DNA of 64,000 nucleotides, taken from Ziziphus jujuba (lineage: Eukaryota > Streptophyta > Magnoliopsida > Rosales > Rhamnaceae). The stretch spans positions 32,088,501-32,152,500 of the forward strand of contig NC_083380.1 in assembly GCF_031755915.1 (NCBI RefSeq). Reading direction: 5' to 3'. The translations under genes and the position numbers were made by a program. Every line of letters starts with the position of its first letter. Positions within the stretch are counted from its first letter, which is position 1. The notes below the pieces were generated by a model, which was not told where the DNA came from, ran no database searches, and saw only the letters and a list, made by a program, of their open reading frames with translations. Below, one piece after another: positions 47,374 to 58,599 of the stretch.

Positions 47374-48383
47374 CTTTCAACCTCGATTTCTTCCCCATCC
47401 ATTCACCCATTCTTCGATCTACCTTTCCTCCAAAAAATCACGGCCAGTGGCCATCGAACGCGTCTTCAGGGTAATGGTTTCCGGTGACCACGTCAGCTTG
47501 TTAGAAAACCCAACTCTGGCGAGTTCCCAATCACACCACCTACCCTTTTCCATTAATTCTGACCCTCTGAACCCAAATCCGAGGTCGGTTGCCTCCAATT
47601 CATAGCAGTTTGTGAAATCCAAGGATCCAAAACTCGAGACCTTTCCGATGAGATTCCGACCACCTTGGGTCCGATCTCCGGGAGGAGCACGTGTGGGTCA
47701 TGAGACTGATCCTGTGGAGGATCTTGATTGATACACAAATTAAATTAATTATATTTTGAGATATTTTAATATTTGAAAGTTTTATTTTATGTTAATTGTT
47801 AGATAAATTGTGAATTAAATTTTGATGCCAATATTTGAATTAATTGAAATGTATGATTTTTGACAAATTATGGAAATCTAAATTTTATGAAATGTGATAT
47901 TTAAAGGAATTGTGAATTTAATATTATCTGATTTATTGTGGAATTTAATTGTGATTTTATTTTCATTAATAAAAGTGCATTTATATGAATTTATGAAAAT
48001 TTGAATGTTTATGTGATTTATCAGAATTCCATTTACCTTGGACCTTGAGGATGAAATTATTTTTTAAAAATTTTGTTGAAAATATTTACAAATGGCATAT
48101 TATGGGATTTATTTATTTATGGTGAAATTGATGGAATTTATGCAATGGATTTATGATGATGATTTTAAAAATGAATGTGAAAAATTTATGGGTTTAAATG
48201 GATAAAATAAAACCGGTTGTATTTTATACAAATATTGATTTTATAATTTACGAGTTTTTAGATGCACCATACATGTACTGGTGTTTTGTATTTGTGGATA
48301 TGATTAGTGCGCATATGAATATGATTAGCGCACAGGTGGATGTGAGTAGCACGCAGGTGATTTATGAGTTTGTCCTGTGGTTG
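47374..48383 (+). mobile_element. Family-A LTR copy A2, part 2, cut at 48383
   Basis: Starts with the second CTTTC target repeat and continues the LTR interrupted at 39586. 48250-48382 ('ttagatgcacc', 'tactggtgtt', 'gatatgattag.gcgca', 'tgtcctgtgg') aligns with the reverse of A1 at about 105-235. A1 then goes on to 'gatgccatcgg', while here the sequence switches to the gypsy C LTR at about 48384. The LTR end and any internal part are lost. Confidence 0.85.
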
Positions 48384-48658
48384 TTCAATGAGAAATGAAG
48401 CTTGAATTTTATACAGAAAATTATTTGTGAGATTGAATTCTCATTGTTCTTTTGAACACCTAAAACACCATTAGTGAATGAGTGTTTTAGTTTGACTTAT
48501 CAATAGGCTTTCATCACCTATTGTCGCATCTTCATTATATACCAAGGTTTCTAATCACAGGTTGGTTAAAGGTCAAGGTGACCATTAGAACTTGAACATA
48601 ATTAGATTCGGGCTAATATAATACAGGTTTAGGAGCAGGTCGTCCTAGGTTCATATCA
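48384..48658 (+). repeat. Gypsy C 5' LTR remnant
   Basis: 'ttcaatgagaaatgaagctt' through 'ggttcatatca' matches 55335-55609 of the 3' LTR closely (for example 'ttgtgagattgaattctc', 'gaacacctaaaaca'). Confidence 0.92.
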
Positions 48659-48660
48659 TT

Positions 48661-48673
48661 TGGTATCAGAGCC
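48661..48673 (+). other. Gypsy C primer-binding site
   Basis: TGGTATCAGAGCC, two bases after the LTR end; a perfect initiator-Met tRNA type site. Confidence 0.92.
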
Positions 48674-49012
48674 AAATTTTATTTAGGTTTGATCTATCTT
48701 TATTTGCTTTACTATTTTTTTTTTTTTGTGTTATTCTACAATTTTAGCATTAGGTTAAGGTTGCATCCATCCCATACACATTCTGCATCTTAAAAAAAAA
48801 AAAAAGAAAAAAAGAAAAAAGAAAAATTCATTCCTAGTTGAATTAGGATTTCCTAGTTTTTTGGTATTTTTTGTTTTCTAGTTTATTGGTTGTTCTTCAT
48901 CATTGTTCTTGTTAATTTTTGTTTTTGTTGAATTTTCTTTTCTGTTTTAGTCTTAAATATTTGCATTCATATATTCAAAAATAAAAAATAAAAAAGGAAG
49001 AAGGGTTTGCAG

Positions 49013-49052
<40 letters not shown>

Positions 49053-49858
49053 CACTTTTGTTTTTGTTGGAGGCCACTAGTTTGGTAGATTTTTGGTGTG
49101 GAATTGCAATTTTTGGTGTTGATCTTTCCTACTACAGTTGTTTTATGTTCTGTGAGTGAAAAAAAAGAAAGAAAAGAAAAAAAAGAAAAAAAGAAGAAGA
49201 AGAAAAAGCCAAATAAAAAAAAATTCAGTTTGTTGAATTTGGTGTTGCTGGAAATTTCTTTGAGCTGCTGCATTGTTGACTATTTGTTACATATTTGGAG
49301 TTGCTGGAGAATTATTTTTGCTGCTGGGTATTTGGATTTTGGGTTTTTAAATTATTTGGATTAAAATTAGATAAAGGAATTGATACAATACTTGAATTAC
49401 GAGAACAACAACCAACACTATTCTATATTTTTGTTCAATTTGATTCTTGTTTGTATTTGAATTTCTTTTTCTAGAATTATATTCTTGAACCCTTGAACTT
49501 ACCATCTGGTCCAATTCTTAAAAATTCCAAAATTTTCTCATTGATTTGCCTTATTTTGCCTAGAAAAGCTGAAAACTAGGATTTGTTAATTCATTCGGTA
49601 TTGCTTACTTTTTGCTACTGTTTTGTTGATAAGCTTAATTAAAACATACTTGTGATCTAATTGCTGTTTTGTGGGTGTTTTAATTAGAACTTTGAGATAT
49701 TTATTGAGAGGAAAAAGGGAAGAAAGTGTGAGCACAAAAGAGGGTTAAAAGCCAAAATTAGTGTGCAAACACGAGTGTCGAGTTCTTGTATTGAGTGGAA
49801 CACGTGAGGGAGTGAATCTGGTGAGAATTTATTTTATTTTTGTATTATTCATACTAAC

Positions 49859-51300
49859 ATGGCAGATTCAAGGGTGAAAAGAGGAGATCCACCTTTGAGA
49901 ATTAATGAAGAGAAGTCCGTAAGATTTAAAGGTGATTCCCAAGCTACAGGGAGTGGTGAGCAAACGGACATGAGGGCTATATTGGAGCAATTGCAGCGGA
50001 TGAATGCCCATTTTGACAATATATATCAAAGGATGGACATGATAGAAACATCACAAAGAGGGCTGAATATAAGATTAGATGCTCATGGAGGACGAGGTCG
50101 AGGTCGAGGTCGAGGAGGCCGAAGGCGACCAAGAAAGGAGTTAGAGGAGGAAAATTTCAGAGATGACTTTGAAGAAGGAATGGATGAAACACTTGCTGTC
50201 CAAGAGAGGCTAGGCCATAAGAGGCATAGGAGAGAGGATGTAGATGCTAATCTTGGCAACATCAAGGTAAACATCCCACCATTCATGGGTAAAAGTAATC
50301 CGAAAGCATATTTGGAATGGGAAGAGAGAATGGAGATGATCTTTGATTGTCATAATTATTCGAAGGCCAAGAAGGTGAAGTTGGCAGCAATGGAGTTTGG
50401 TCATTATGCACTCCAATGATGGACCAATGAGCAAAATACCCAAAGGAGAGTTGGTGATGACTTTATCACTACATGGCACCAAATGAAGGAAGCTATGAGG
50501 AAGCGGTTCGTACTATCACATTATCATAGGTTGCTGCACCAAAGGCTTCAATCCCTATCTCAAGGAAGTAGGTCCGTGGAGGATTATTACAAGGAGATGG
50601 AGATGCTTATGATGGGATTAAAAACATGAATGAGGATAGAGAAGCAACCATGGCAAGATTCCTTGGTGGTTTGAATCGTGAGATAGCCAACCAACTAGAA
50701 TTGCAACAATATGTGGAATTAGAGGAGATGTTGCATGTGGCTATTAAATTGGAGCATCAATTCAAGAGGAGGGGTGTAGGCTCACGGTTTGGAGGAGTTT
50801 CCAACAGCGGGAGATAAATTCCAAGTGGCTGGAGAAACAACCCACCCTATGAAAGCAAGCCAAAGCTGAAGGTGGAAGAAGAATGCACCAATTGGCCAAA
50901 AAGGGAGCCTAAAGCCGAAGGTGGGAGAAGAATGCACCAATTGGCCAAAAAGGGAGCCTAAAGCCGAATCTATCCAAGCACATGAAAATGAGGTAAAATC
51001 TGATCCTAAACCTTCAAGATCAAGAGAAATTATTTGTTTTAAGTGTCAGGGACGAGGACATATTGCTAGCCAATGCCCAAATAGAAGGATCATGCTGTTA
51101 AAAGGCAATGGTGAGCTAGAGTTGGAAAGTGAAGAAAGTGAGTGTGAAACCAAGCAAAAGGAGAAGGAAGAGCTGAAAGGTGAGGCCGAAACTTTGAATG
51201 CCTCACATGCTAAATTAAGCTTGGTTTCTAGGAGAGTGCTGGCTACATACAAAGATGAGGATGAAATTCAAAGAGAGAACATCTTCCACACTTGCTGTGA
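49859..51300 (+). pseudogene. Gypsy C gag
   Basis: ATG at 49859: MADSRVKRGDPPLRINEEKS, then a Gly-Arg run encoded by a 'cgaggt' repeat, IKVNIPPFMGKSNPKAYLEW, a TGA after HYALQ (about 50417), and a shift near 50626. It resumes at NEDREATMARFLGGLNREIA. An intact zinc knuckle CFKCQGRGHIASQC lies near 51032-51075. The leader 48674-49858 is non-coding, with A-rich runs and (AT)n at 49017-49047. Confidence 0.9.
50862..50959 (+). repeat. 49-bp tandem duplication in gypsy C gag
   Basis: Two 49-bp copies (50862-50910, 50911-50959) share 'gaatgcaccaattggccaaa' and differ at two or three bases. Not a multiple of three, so it shifts the gag frame. Gypsy B has a single copy of this region. Confidence 0.85.
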
Positions 51301-51900
51301 GATTCAAGGTAAGATTTGTAGCATGATTATTGATAATGAAAGTTGTACTAATGTAATTAGTAACATTGTAGCTGATAAATTAGGCTTAACAACTATTAAA
51401 CAACTAGAACCATATAGATTATAATAGCTAAATGATAGTGGTGAGATGAAAATAAATAAACAAGCCAAAGTAAAATTCAGCATTGACAAATATGTGGATG
51501 TGGTTTTGCCTGATGTTGTGCCTCTGCATGCGGGACATATTTTACTTGGTAGGCCTTAGTAATTTGATAGAGATGCTATTCATTATGGTAGAAAGAATAG
51601 TATTGTTTTTAGATTTAAAGATAAAAAGGTCTAGCTGGAGGCATTAACTCCTAAAGAGGTGTACAAAGATCAAATTCAAATACAACAACGGAGGATGGCC
51701 GAATAACTCAAGGAAAGGACTAGTATGGCCCCCACAGCAACAACACCCATCCAAGGAGTCCAAGCCATGCAAGACCAACCAGGTAAGTGTTCTAAAACCC
51801 AACTGGAGTGGAAAAACCAAGAGAATGCCGAAATTGGAATGAAAAAAAAAAGGAGAAACCCGAGAGTGAGAGAAAAGCCGAGAGTGAGGAAGGTAGTATG
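51260..51900 (+). pseudogene. Gypsy C protease
   Basis: Reads KICSMIIDNESCTNVISNIV, where gypsy B has IIDGGSCTNV, so the catalytic DGG is DNE and inactive. TAA follows at about 51422. GEMKINKQAKVKFSI and ILLGRP continue in broken form. Confidence 0.85.
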
Positions 51901-51957
51901 GTAGCCCAGAGAGAGAAAGGAAAATAAAGGAAAGAAAGAAAGAATAAAAAATTTTAT

Positions 51958-53118
51958 TTGAGTTTTGGAGATGTAAATAAAGCTATATTGAGTAAGAAAC
52001 CATTGCTGGTCATGATTTATAAAGATAATTATTTTAATGATCAAGCTAACCTTGAAGAACTTGAATTGCCAAGTTCAATTCTTTCTCTTTTGCAAGATTT
52101 TGAAGATGTCTTTCCAGATGAAATTCCAAAAGGATTACCACCAATTAGAGGGATTAAACATCAAATTGACTTTGTTCTAGGGGCTTCCATACCAAATAGA
52201 CCTGCATATAGAATCAATCCCAAAGAAACAAAGGAGCTATAAAAACAGGTAAGTGAGTTACTTGATAAAGGCTATATTCGTGAGAGTATGAGTCCAAGTG
52301 CTGTTCCTATTTTATTAGTGCCTAAAAAAGATGGTTCTTGGAGAATGTGTGTTAATGTAGGGCTATAAATAATATCACCATCAAATATAGACATCCAATT
52401 CCTAGATTAGATTATATGCTTGATGAATTGCATGGTGCTTGCATGTTCACTAAAATTGGGATACCATCAAATTAGGATGAAAGAAGGTGATGAATGGAAA
52501 ACCGTATTTAAAACTAAATATGGGCTGTATGAATGGTTAGTCATACCTTTTGGTTTAACTAATGCACCTAGTACTTTTATGAGGCTTATGAATCACGTTA
52601 TGCGTCCATTTATTAGCAAATTTATGGTTGTGTACTTTGATGACATTTTAGTGTATAGCCGAAACTTAGATGAACATGTAGACCATCTTAGGCAAGTTTT
52701 AAATGTTCTTAGGAAATAAAGGTTGTTTGCTAACATGAAAAAGTGTGACTTTTGCAAAGATGAGATTGTTTTCCTAGGATTTGTAGTAAGTGCTACAAGA
52801 ATTAAAGTTGACCAATCTAAAGTTCAAGCAATCAAGGAGTGGCCGACACCAACATCTATCATCCAAATGAGGAGCTTTCATGGTTTGGCAAGTTTTTATC
52901 GAAGATTTGTTAAGGACTTTAGCACCATCGCAGCACCTTTGAATGAAGTTGTAAAAAAGAATGTTGGCTTTAAATGGGGGGAAGTACAAGAAAAATCTTT
53001 TAATTTGTTGAAAGAAAAATTATGTAATGCACCTTTATTAGCTTTACCAAATTTTTCTAAGACTTTTGAAATTGAATGTGATACTTTGGGTGTAGGTATT
53101 GGAGTTGTATTAATATAA
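51958..53118 (+). pseudogene. Gypsy C reverse transcriptase
   Basis: Reads PPIRGIKHQIDFVLGASIPN, a TAA at about 52240, [13 protein letters not shown] followed by a small deletion where FRAINN should be, and [17 protein letters not shown], which has lost [28 protein letters not shown] and active site [11 protein letters not shown] are intact, then a stop after VLRK. The YFDD centre remains, but the fold is broken. Confidence 0.9.
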
Positions 53119-53640
53119 GAAGGAAGGCCCATAGCCTACTTTAGTGAGAAATTAAATGGAGCTGCACTAAACTACCCAACATATGACAAAGAGATGTATG
53201 ATTTGGTGAGGACTTTGGAAACGTGGTAGCATTATCTCATGCCAAAAGAATTTGTGATTCTTACGGATCATGAATCTTTGAAGCACATTAAAGGCCAAGG
53301 AAAGCTCAACCAAAGGCATGGCAAGTGGATTGAATTTATTGAAACTTTTCGATATGTGATCTGCTACAAGAAAGGTAAGGAAAATGTGGTTACCGATGCA
53401 TTATCCCGAAGGTATGTTCTCTTTTCTACCTTAGATGCTAGATTGCTTGGTTTTGAACAATTAAATGAACTTTATGAGCATGATAGTGACTTCGGAAAAA
53501 TATTTAGAACCTGTTTGAAACATGGATTTAATAAATTTTACATATTTAAAGGATATTTATTTAAGGAAAACAAACTTTGTGTGCCTAATTGTAGCATTAG
53601 GGAGTTATTAGTTCAAGAAAGTCAGGGGGTGGTTTAATGG
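53119..53640 (+). pseudogene. Gypsy C RNase H
   Basis: [20 protein letters not shown], a TAG where Trp-Gln is expected (about 53227), then [20 protein letters not shown] and [13 protein letters not shown], where Ala of VADALSRR is Thr. It ends near [15 protein letters not shown]. Confidence 0.88.
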
Positions 53641-54740
53641 GACATTTTGGTGTTTTTAAAACTTTATCCTTGCTCCAAGAACATTTTTATTGGCCTAACA
53701 TGAAGAAAGATGTTGAGAAAATATGTGAAAGGTGCTTGAAATGCCGAAAAACTAAGTCCATATTGAAGCCGCATGGATTGTACCAACCTCTGCCGATTCC
53801 TTCATATCCTTGGGTAGATTTGTCTATGGATTTTATTCTTGGTTTGCCTAGGTCAAGGACAGGTAAGGGTTCAATTTTTGTTGTTGTAGATAGATTTTCT
53901 AAGATGGCACATTTTATTGCATGTAATAAAACTAATGATGCATATAATGTAGCTAATTTATTTTTCAGAGAAATTGTGAGGTTACATGGAATGCTTAGGA
54001 CTATTGTTTCGGATAGGGATACTAAGTTCTTAAGTTATTTTTGGAAAATTTTGTGGGCTAAGTTAGGTACTAACCTTTTATTTTCAACTATTTGTCATCC
54101 ACAAACTGATGGCCAAACCGAAATAGTGAATAGAACTTTGTCTGCATTGTTGAAAGCATTAATTAGTCGAAATTTGAGAACTTGGGAGGATAGTTTGCCA
54201 CATGTTGAATTTGCTCATAATAGGTATTTGCATTCAACAACTAAATTTACTCTTTTGAAATTGTTTATGGTTTTAATCCTTTGACTCCATTAGATCTAAC
54301 ACGTTTACCTTTAAGTGAACAAGCTAATCTAGATGGGAAACAAAAAGCTGATTTTGTTAAGCAGATTCATGAAAAAACTAAGGCAAATATTGAGAGGAGG
54401 ACCGAGCAATATGCAAGGAATGCTAACCAAGGCAGAAAATAGGTTGTTTTTGAACTTGGGGATTGGGTTTGGTTACACTTGAGGAAGGAAAGGTTTCCTG
54501 AACAGCGGAAATCAAAATTGATGCCGAGAGGCGATGGATCTTTTCAAGTTTTAGAGCGGATAAATGACAATGCTTACAAACTTGATTTACCAGGTGAGTA
54601 TAATGTTAGTGCTACATCCAATGTTGCCGATTTGTCTCATTTTTCTCTGGGTGATGACTTTGATTTGAGGGAAAATCCTTTTCAAGAGGAGGGGAATGAT
54701 GCAAATCCACCCGAGCTTGCACAATTGACAACTCACTAGG
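53637..54740 (+). pseudogene. Gypsy C integrase
   Basis: The HHCC region is readable ([30 protein letters not shown]). Core: [54 protein letters not shown] frame change occurs near 54250, and a stop precedes [13 protein letters not shown]. The end [19 protein letters not shown] crosses the polypurine tract and stops at 54739, inside the LTR. Confidence 0.9.
54684..54696 (+). other. Gypsy C polypurine tract
   Basis: AAGAGGAGGGGAA abuts the 3' LTR start TGATGC. It is identical to the gypsy B tract. Confidence 0.85.
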
Positions 54741-55609
54741 GTACTGATCCGATATGGATGAAGACCGAACCGATCACTAGGGCTTAAGCTAAGAGGTTTA
54801 AGGACAACCTTGCTGCCTTTATCCAGGAAGTAATTCATTCTCAAAAGGGCTTATCCAAACCTAAAGATAAAAGACCTGTTTTAAGCATCCAAGTGGTGGA
54901 GGTTGATACATCGGACACCCATACATCGGACATCTGACTTTGGACTTCGGACTTCGGACATCAGGCAGACATAAGTTAGCTCGGACAGACATAAGTGAGC
55001 TCGGACATCAGACAGACATAAGTTAGCTCAGACATCAGACATAAGTCAGCTTAGTTGTCAAACTAGTCAACTCATTTTCTAATTTTCGTTTGACTTTTTG
55101 GGTTTTTATTTATTTATTTGCTGGACAAATAAGTTTAGGAAAGTTATTATTTTATTATTTTCATTGTAAATTAATTAATTCTTACGTCAAAAGAAGGGAA
55201 TTAATTAATCCAAATTAGATTAGGAAAGGATGTGAAATTAGGCAATATCCTAATTGGATTCTATGTTAGCCGAAATTTCCTAATCCTTTTAGGGTTTTAT
55301 TTTGTTCATTCAAAGCCTATTTAAAGGCTTATTTTCAATGAGAAATGAAGCTTGAATTTTATACAGAAAATTATTTGTGAGATTGAATTCTCTTTGTTCT
55401 TTTGAACACCTAAAACATCATTAGTAAATGAGTGTTTTACCTTGACTAATCAATAGGCCTTCCATCATCTATTGTGGCGTCCTCATTATATACTAAGGTT
55501 TCTAATCATAGGTTGGTTAAGGGTCAAGATGACCATTAGAACCTGAACATAATTAGATCCGGGCTTTTATAATACGGGTTTAGGAGTAGGTCATCCTAGG
55601 TTCGTATCA
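54697..55609 (+). repeat. Gypsy C 3' LTR
   Basis: Starts TGATGCAAATCC, a decayed form of the TGATACGAACC end, and ends GGTTCGTATCA. It holds a 'gacataagttagctcggaca' minisatellite at 54950-55060, the complement of the gypsy B array. Confidence 0.92.
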
Positions 55610-55615
55610 TAGTTG

Positions 55616-56330
55616 ACCCTCGAATTACCTAAAACCATGAAGATAAACCACATGAGTATGGAAGACATGCTATGTAGACAACAACACAGCCACCAAAATT
55701 AATTTTTTATTCCATGTCAACATCAATATATCAACTTCAAATGTTCTAATAAACATGCAAGCAAAAGAGAAATTAGGCTCTGAAATAAAGCATTCGACCT
55801 TAGAAAAGAACTTTTGAGCGTGACTTCGAATCTGAACTGCAGTTTTGGTTTCTACATGCTCTACATGAAAATAAAGTAACTTCCTATCACTGGCCTGTGA
55901 AAGAGGAAATTTTCTAAATAGATTAAAATACACTAAGCATACCTTCTATTTGATGCCAACCACGACCACACAAGTTCAAGTCTTCAAGGAACTTCTGATG
56001 CTCCTCCTTTGTCCATTTTTCTCTTTGTTTTTTGATTGTACGAGGCTTCCTGGCCTAAGAAGAAAAGAACACAATTTGAATCAAATTAAAGACTACTAAA
56101 ACCATCATTCGAATCAATACATAAAGTTTTAGACTAAACTGAAATATTCTCCACAAGAAAAGTTATGAGTTTAATGGTACCTTGGCTGAATAGTAATTCC
56201 CAATTGAATATATCTCCTTCACCGGGATCTCCGATCCAGATTTTGCATCGCCCATCAAATTGAAATGACCAGCCACAACAGTGGTGTTTAACCCCATGCC
56301 TTAACTCTAGTCCTGTGTCCAAAAAATTAT
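55616..56330 (-). pseudogene. REVEILLE-like MYB relic (copy 3), 5' exons only
   Basis: Minus-strand blocks: MGLNTTVVAGHFNLMGDAKS with VKEIYSIGNYYSAK (56195-56300), ARKPRTIKKQREKWTKEEHQ to LCGRGWHQIE (about 55950-56055), and HVETKTAVQIRSHAQKFFSK (about 55800-55860), with sensible donors after each. This copy lacks the two stops seen in copy 1 and keeps Arg in IRSHAQ. It has Glu for Gly in VGTKT. The linker exon is cut after a few bases at 55616, where the gypsy C right end lies, so the gene cannot work. Confidence 0.82.
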
Positions 56331-56625
56331 AGAGATTGAGATTAAGACAACCTTTCTCTCAACAATATGCATTTGAGTGAAGTACTGTTATTCAACGAGG
56401 CATAATTCAGTTGCTCAAAAATCCATTCCATCTACAATCTATTTAAACTTATAAAACTTTTCAATTTGGCTTTACTCTAAAAGCACATCACTTGCAGAAT
56501 TTAATACAAAGTTTCATGGCCTCGTAAATGAGAATTTGTTTCTAAAACAAGTAAGGGAATAAAAGCATATATTTGTTTTAGTAAATGTGAAATTAACAAA
56601 CCTACCATTCTTATACTTTATCTCT

Positions 56626-58233
56626 TTAACTTGATTCTATAATTTGACTAATGTCTTCGGAGCCGTCATGACATGAAGTTGTAGTTGAGTCTCTTGAATC
56701 TAATTTCACCCCTTCATTATTTATAGGCTTTACAGGCTTTATAGGCTTTTCTTGTGGACATACATAAGGCTCTGGAGGCATTTGCAGGCTTTCAACATCT
56801 CCTTCAAGCATCTCTTTGACTCTGCTCATTATCGGTCGATCATTTGGATTCATATGTATACACCACAATGCAACTATAATAATCTTCTTTCTTATTTTTT
56901 ATTCATCCTCTATTCCACCATCCATTTCAACGTCGTTTCCTTCTTTGAATTGATCATAAATCCATGAAGGAATGTAAATTTGACTTGTATGATCTGCACC
57001 AGCATTTAAATTCTTTCTTCTACTAGCCATTTCCATCAATAGCATTCTGAAACTATAAACATCTGCTTTGATAGAAACCGCACCAATATTCTTGTAAAGC
57101 AACTCTAGAGCTATGTACCCTATGGTTCCTCTTGCTACGGTAAGAGAGACAATGCTATTGCCTAAGGGAGATAATCTTGCCAGCTTGAAATTAGAAACCC
57201 TTGGAAGAAAATTCTCATCCAAAAGAACATTTTACGGCTTAATATCAAAATGTAGGATTTGCATTTTGCATCCTCGATGAAGATATTTAATACCACAAGC
57301 CACTTCACATGAGATTTCACACATTGTCTTGCAATCTAAGGAGTTAATTCCTTCTTGAGGAAAAAGATATTTGTCAAGAGATCCATTTGGCATAAAATCA
57401 TATACATGAGCACATTTTGATCCCTTAGCACAGAAACCAACAAGTTACACGACATTGACATGGTGAATGCTTCCAACAGTAAAAACTTCATTGTTGAATT
57501 CTTGCCCATTAGCCTTGGATTTCTCTAACATCTTGATTGCTACAAAACGTCTACTTCGAAGCTTTCGTTATAGACAGAACCATAACCTCCTTCACCTAGT
57601 TTGTCCATGAAACCGTTGATCATCTTTCTAATTTCGGAGTATGAATACCTTATAGGCATAAGATCATTGTTAGTTTGTAAGAATTCTTCAATAATATTAT
57701 ACATTGATAAATGCCGCCTTCGCCATTTGCATATAAGAAATGCAATTGCAAATGGAGTCCCAACTACAAGTTTGACTCCAATCCCTAAAGACACTGTAGG
57801 AAAATATATACCAAAGGAGTTATTAGCCGATATATATGATCATAGAAATTCTCACAAATAAACTATCAATAATCAGATTTTTCATATTTATCAAGAAATT
57901 TGTGCAAACTGTTTCTTTATGGGATTGTAATAGCATATTAGGATGTTGAGACTAGAGAGAGGATCCTCACCGCCAATTCCGTAAAGAAACATAAATTAAC
58001 ACTGTCAACTCAAACCATTATTATATGGTTTTTTCTTTTTCTTTTTTTTTTCTTTTTTGGCTATGCCCCTAGGCACCCCTTACCCCCTCAGTGGACTAGA
58101 ACCCCAGACCATGATTATATTGTATATCTTAAAGGTAGTGGAAACTATATTAATTCCATAATTTAAAAAAAAAAAAATCAGGCTTCTAAATATCCTTACA
58201 ATAGAACGTGTTGTTGTAACGCATGGCATAGCA
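56626..58233 (-). pseudogene. RLK6: receptor kinase pseudogene cut by copia-2
   Basis: Exon 3 (56626-57790): membrane segment [49 protein letters not shown], then a 1-bp loss. A TAA replaces Gln in VVQLVG, and another stop sits in [18 protein letters not shown] is changed to NFK (SNFKLARL near 57175), so metal binding would be lost. The C-tail [17 protein letters not shown] to IIESS is full length. Most of the exon 2 region is deleted. A truncated SINE sits at 58027-58108. Exon 1 survives only as its last bases (58190-58233) before copia-2 starts. It pairs with RLK3, which has the same MYB neighbour. Confidence 0.9.
58027..58108 (-). mobile_element. Truncated SINE in the RLK6 intron
   Basis: Read on the minus strand it gives GGTTCTAGTCC, a good match to the tRNA-type B box, then a G-rich body and an A-rich tail. 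Flanking 12-bp repeats ccattattatat (58015-58026) and ccatgattatat (58109-58120) differ at one base. The same site in RLK4 (28846-28861) has the single uninterrupted sequence, so this is an insertion. The head with box A is missing. Confidence 0.65.
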
Positions 58234-58555
58234 TGTTAAAGGCTGTTTTAGCATAGTCACGTGCTTGCTTTTCAGTTGCACGTGTTTTTCATTTACTCAG
58301 TTAGTTAGCTATTATTAAGCTATTTTAATATAAGAAGACTGGTAATAATTCTTTCAAGTTGGGTTAGTTAGTTAAAACTGTAATGAGCTATATTAACTGG
58401 CTCAAAACCTCTTTTCGTTTTATGTAATCATTTTGTCATTTTTCAATTGAAAGGAACTCTCTGGTTTTTTGTTTCATTTTCTCAGCTTTTCTTTATCTTT
58501 CCTTCTTACCAAACGCTAACCTTCAGAGCCTAAGTTTGTTTTCTGAACTTTGTCA
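58234..58555 (+). repeat. Copia-2 5' LTR
   Basis: 322 bp, TGTTAAAGGC to TTTGTCA, ending directly at the primer site. It interrupts RLK6 exon 1 after 'ggcatagca'. Assignment rests on TG..CA ends and the primer site, since the second LTR is not visible. Confidence 0.8.
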
Positions 58556-58568
58556 TGGTGTCAGAGCC
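58556..58568 (+). other. Copia-2 primer-binding site
   Basis: TGGTGTCAGAGCC directly after the LTR, one base off the initiator-Met type. Confidence 0.82.
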
Positions 58569-58599
58569 TTATTCCATGGCGGAACTGCACAATCCGATC

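Larger units (their letters stand above)
48384..55609 (+). mobile_element. Gypsy C: 5'-truncated Ty3/gypsy element, inactive
   Basis: Same family as gypsy B but on the plus strand. The 3' LTR (54697-55609) is 913 bp, while only the last 275 bp of the 5' LTR remain (48384-48658), so U3 and its promoter are gone. The order is primer site, gag, protease, RT, RNase H, integrase, polypurine tract, 3' LTR. Many stops and shifts. No target duplication can be matched because the left end is lost. The right end sits in the MYB relic at 55616. Confidence 0.93.

Noticed and set aside
48953..49364. Frames rich in Phe or Lys around poly-A and (AT)n runs
   Set aside because: They are low-complexity translations in the untranslated leader of gypsy C.
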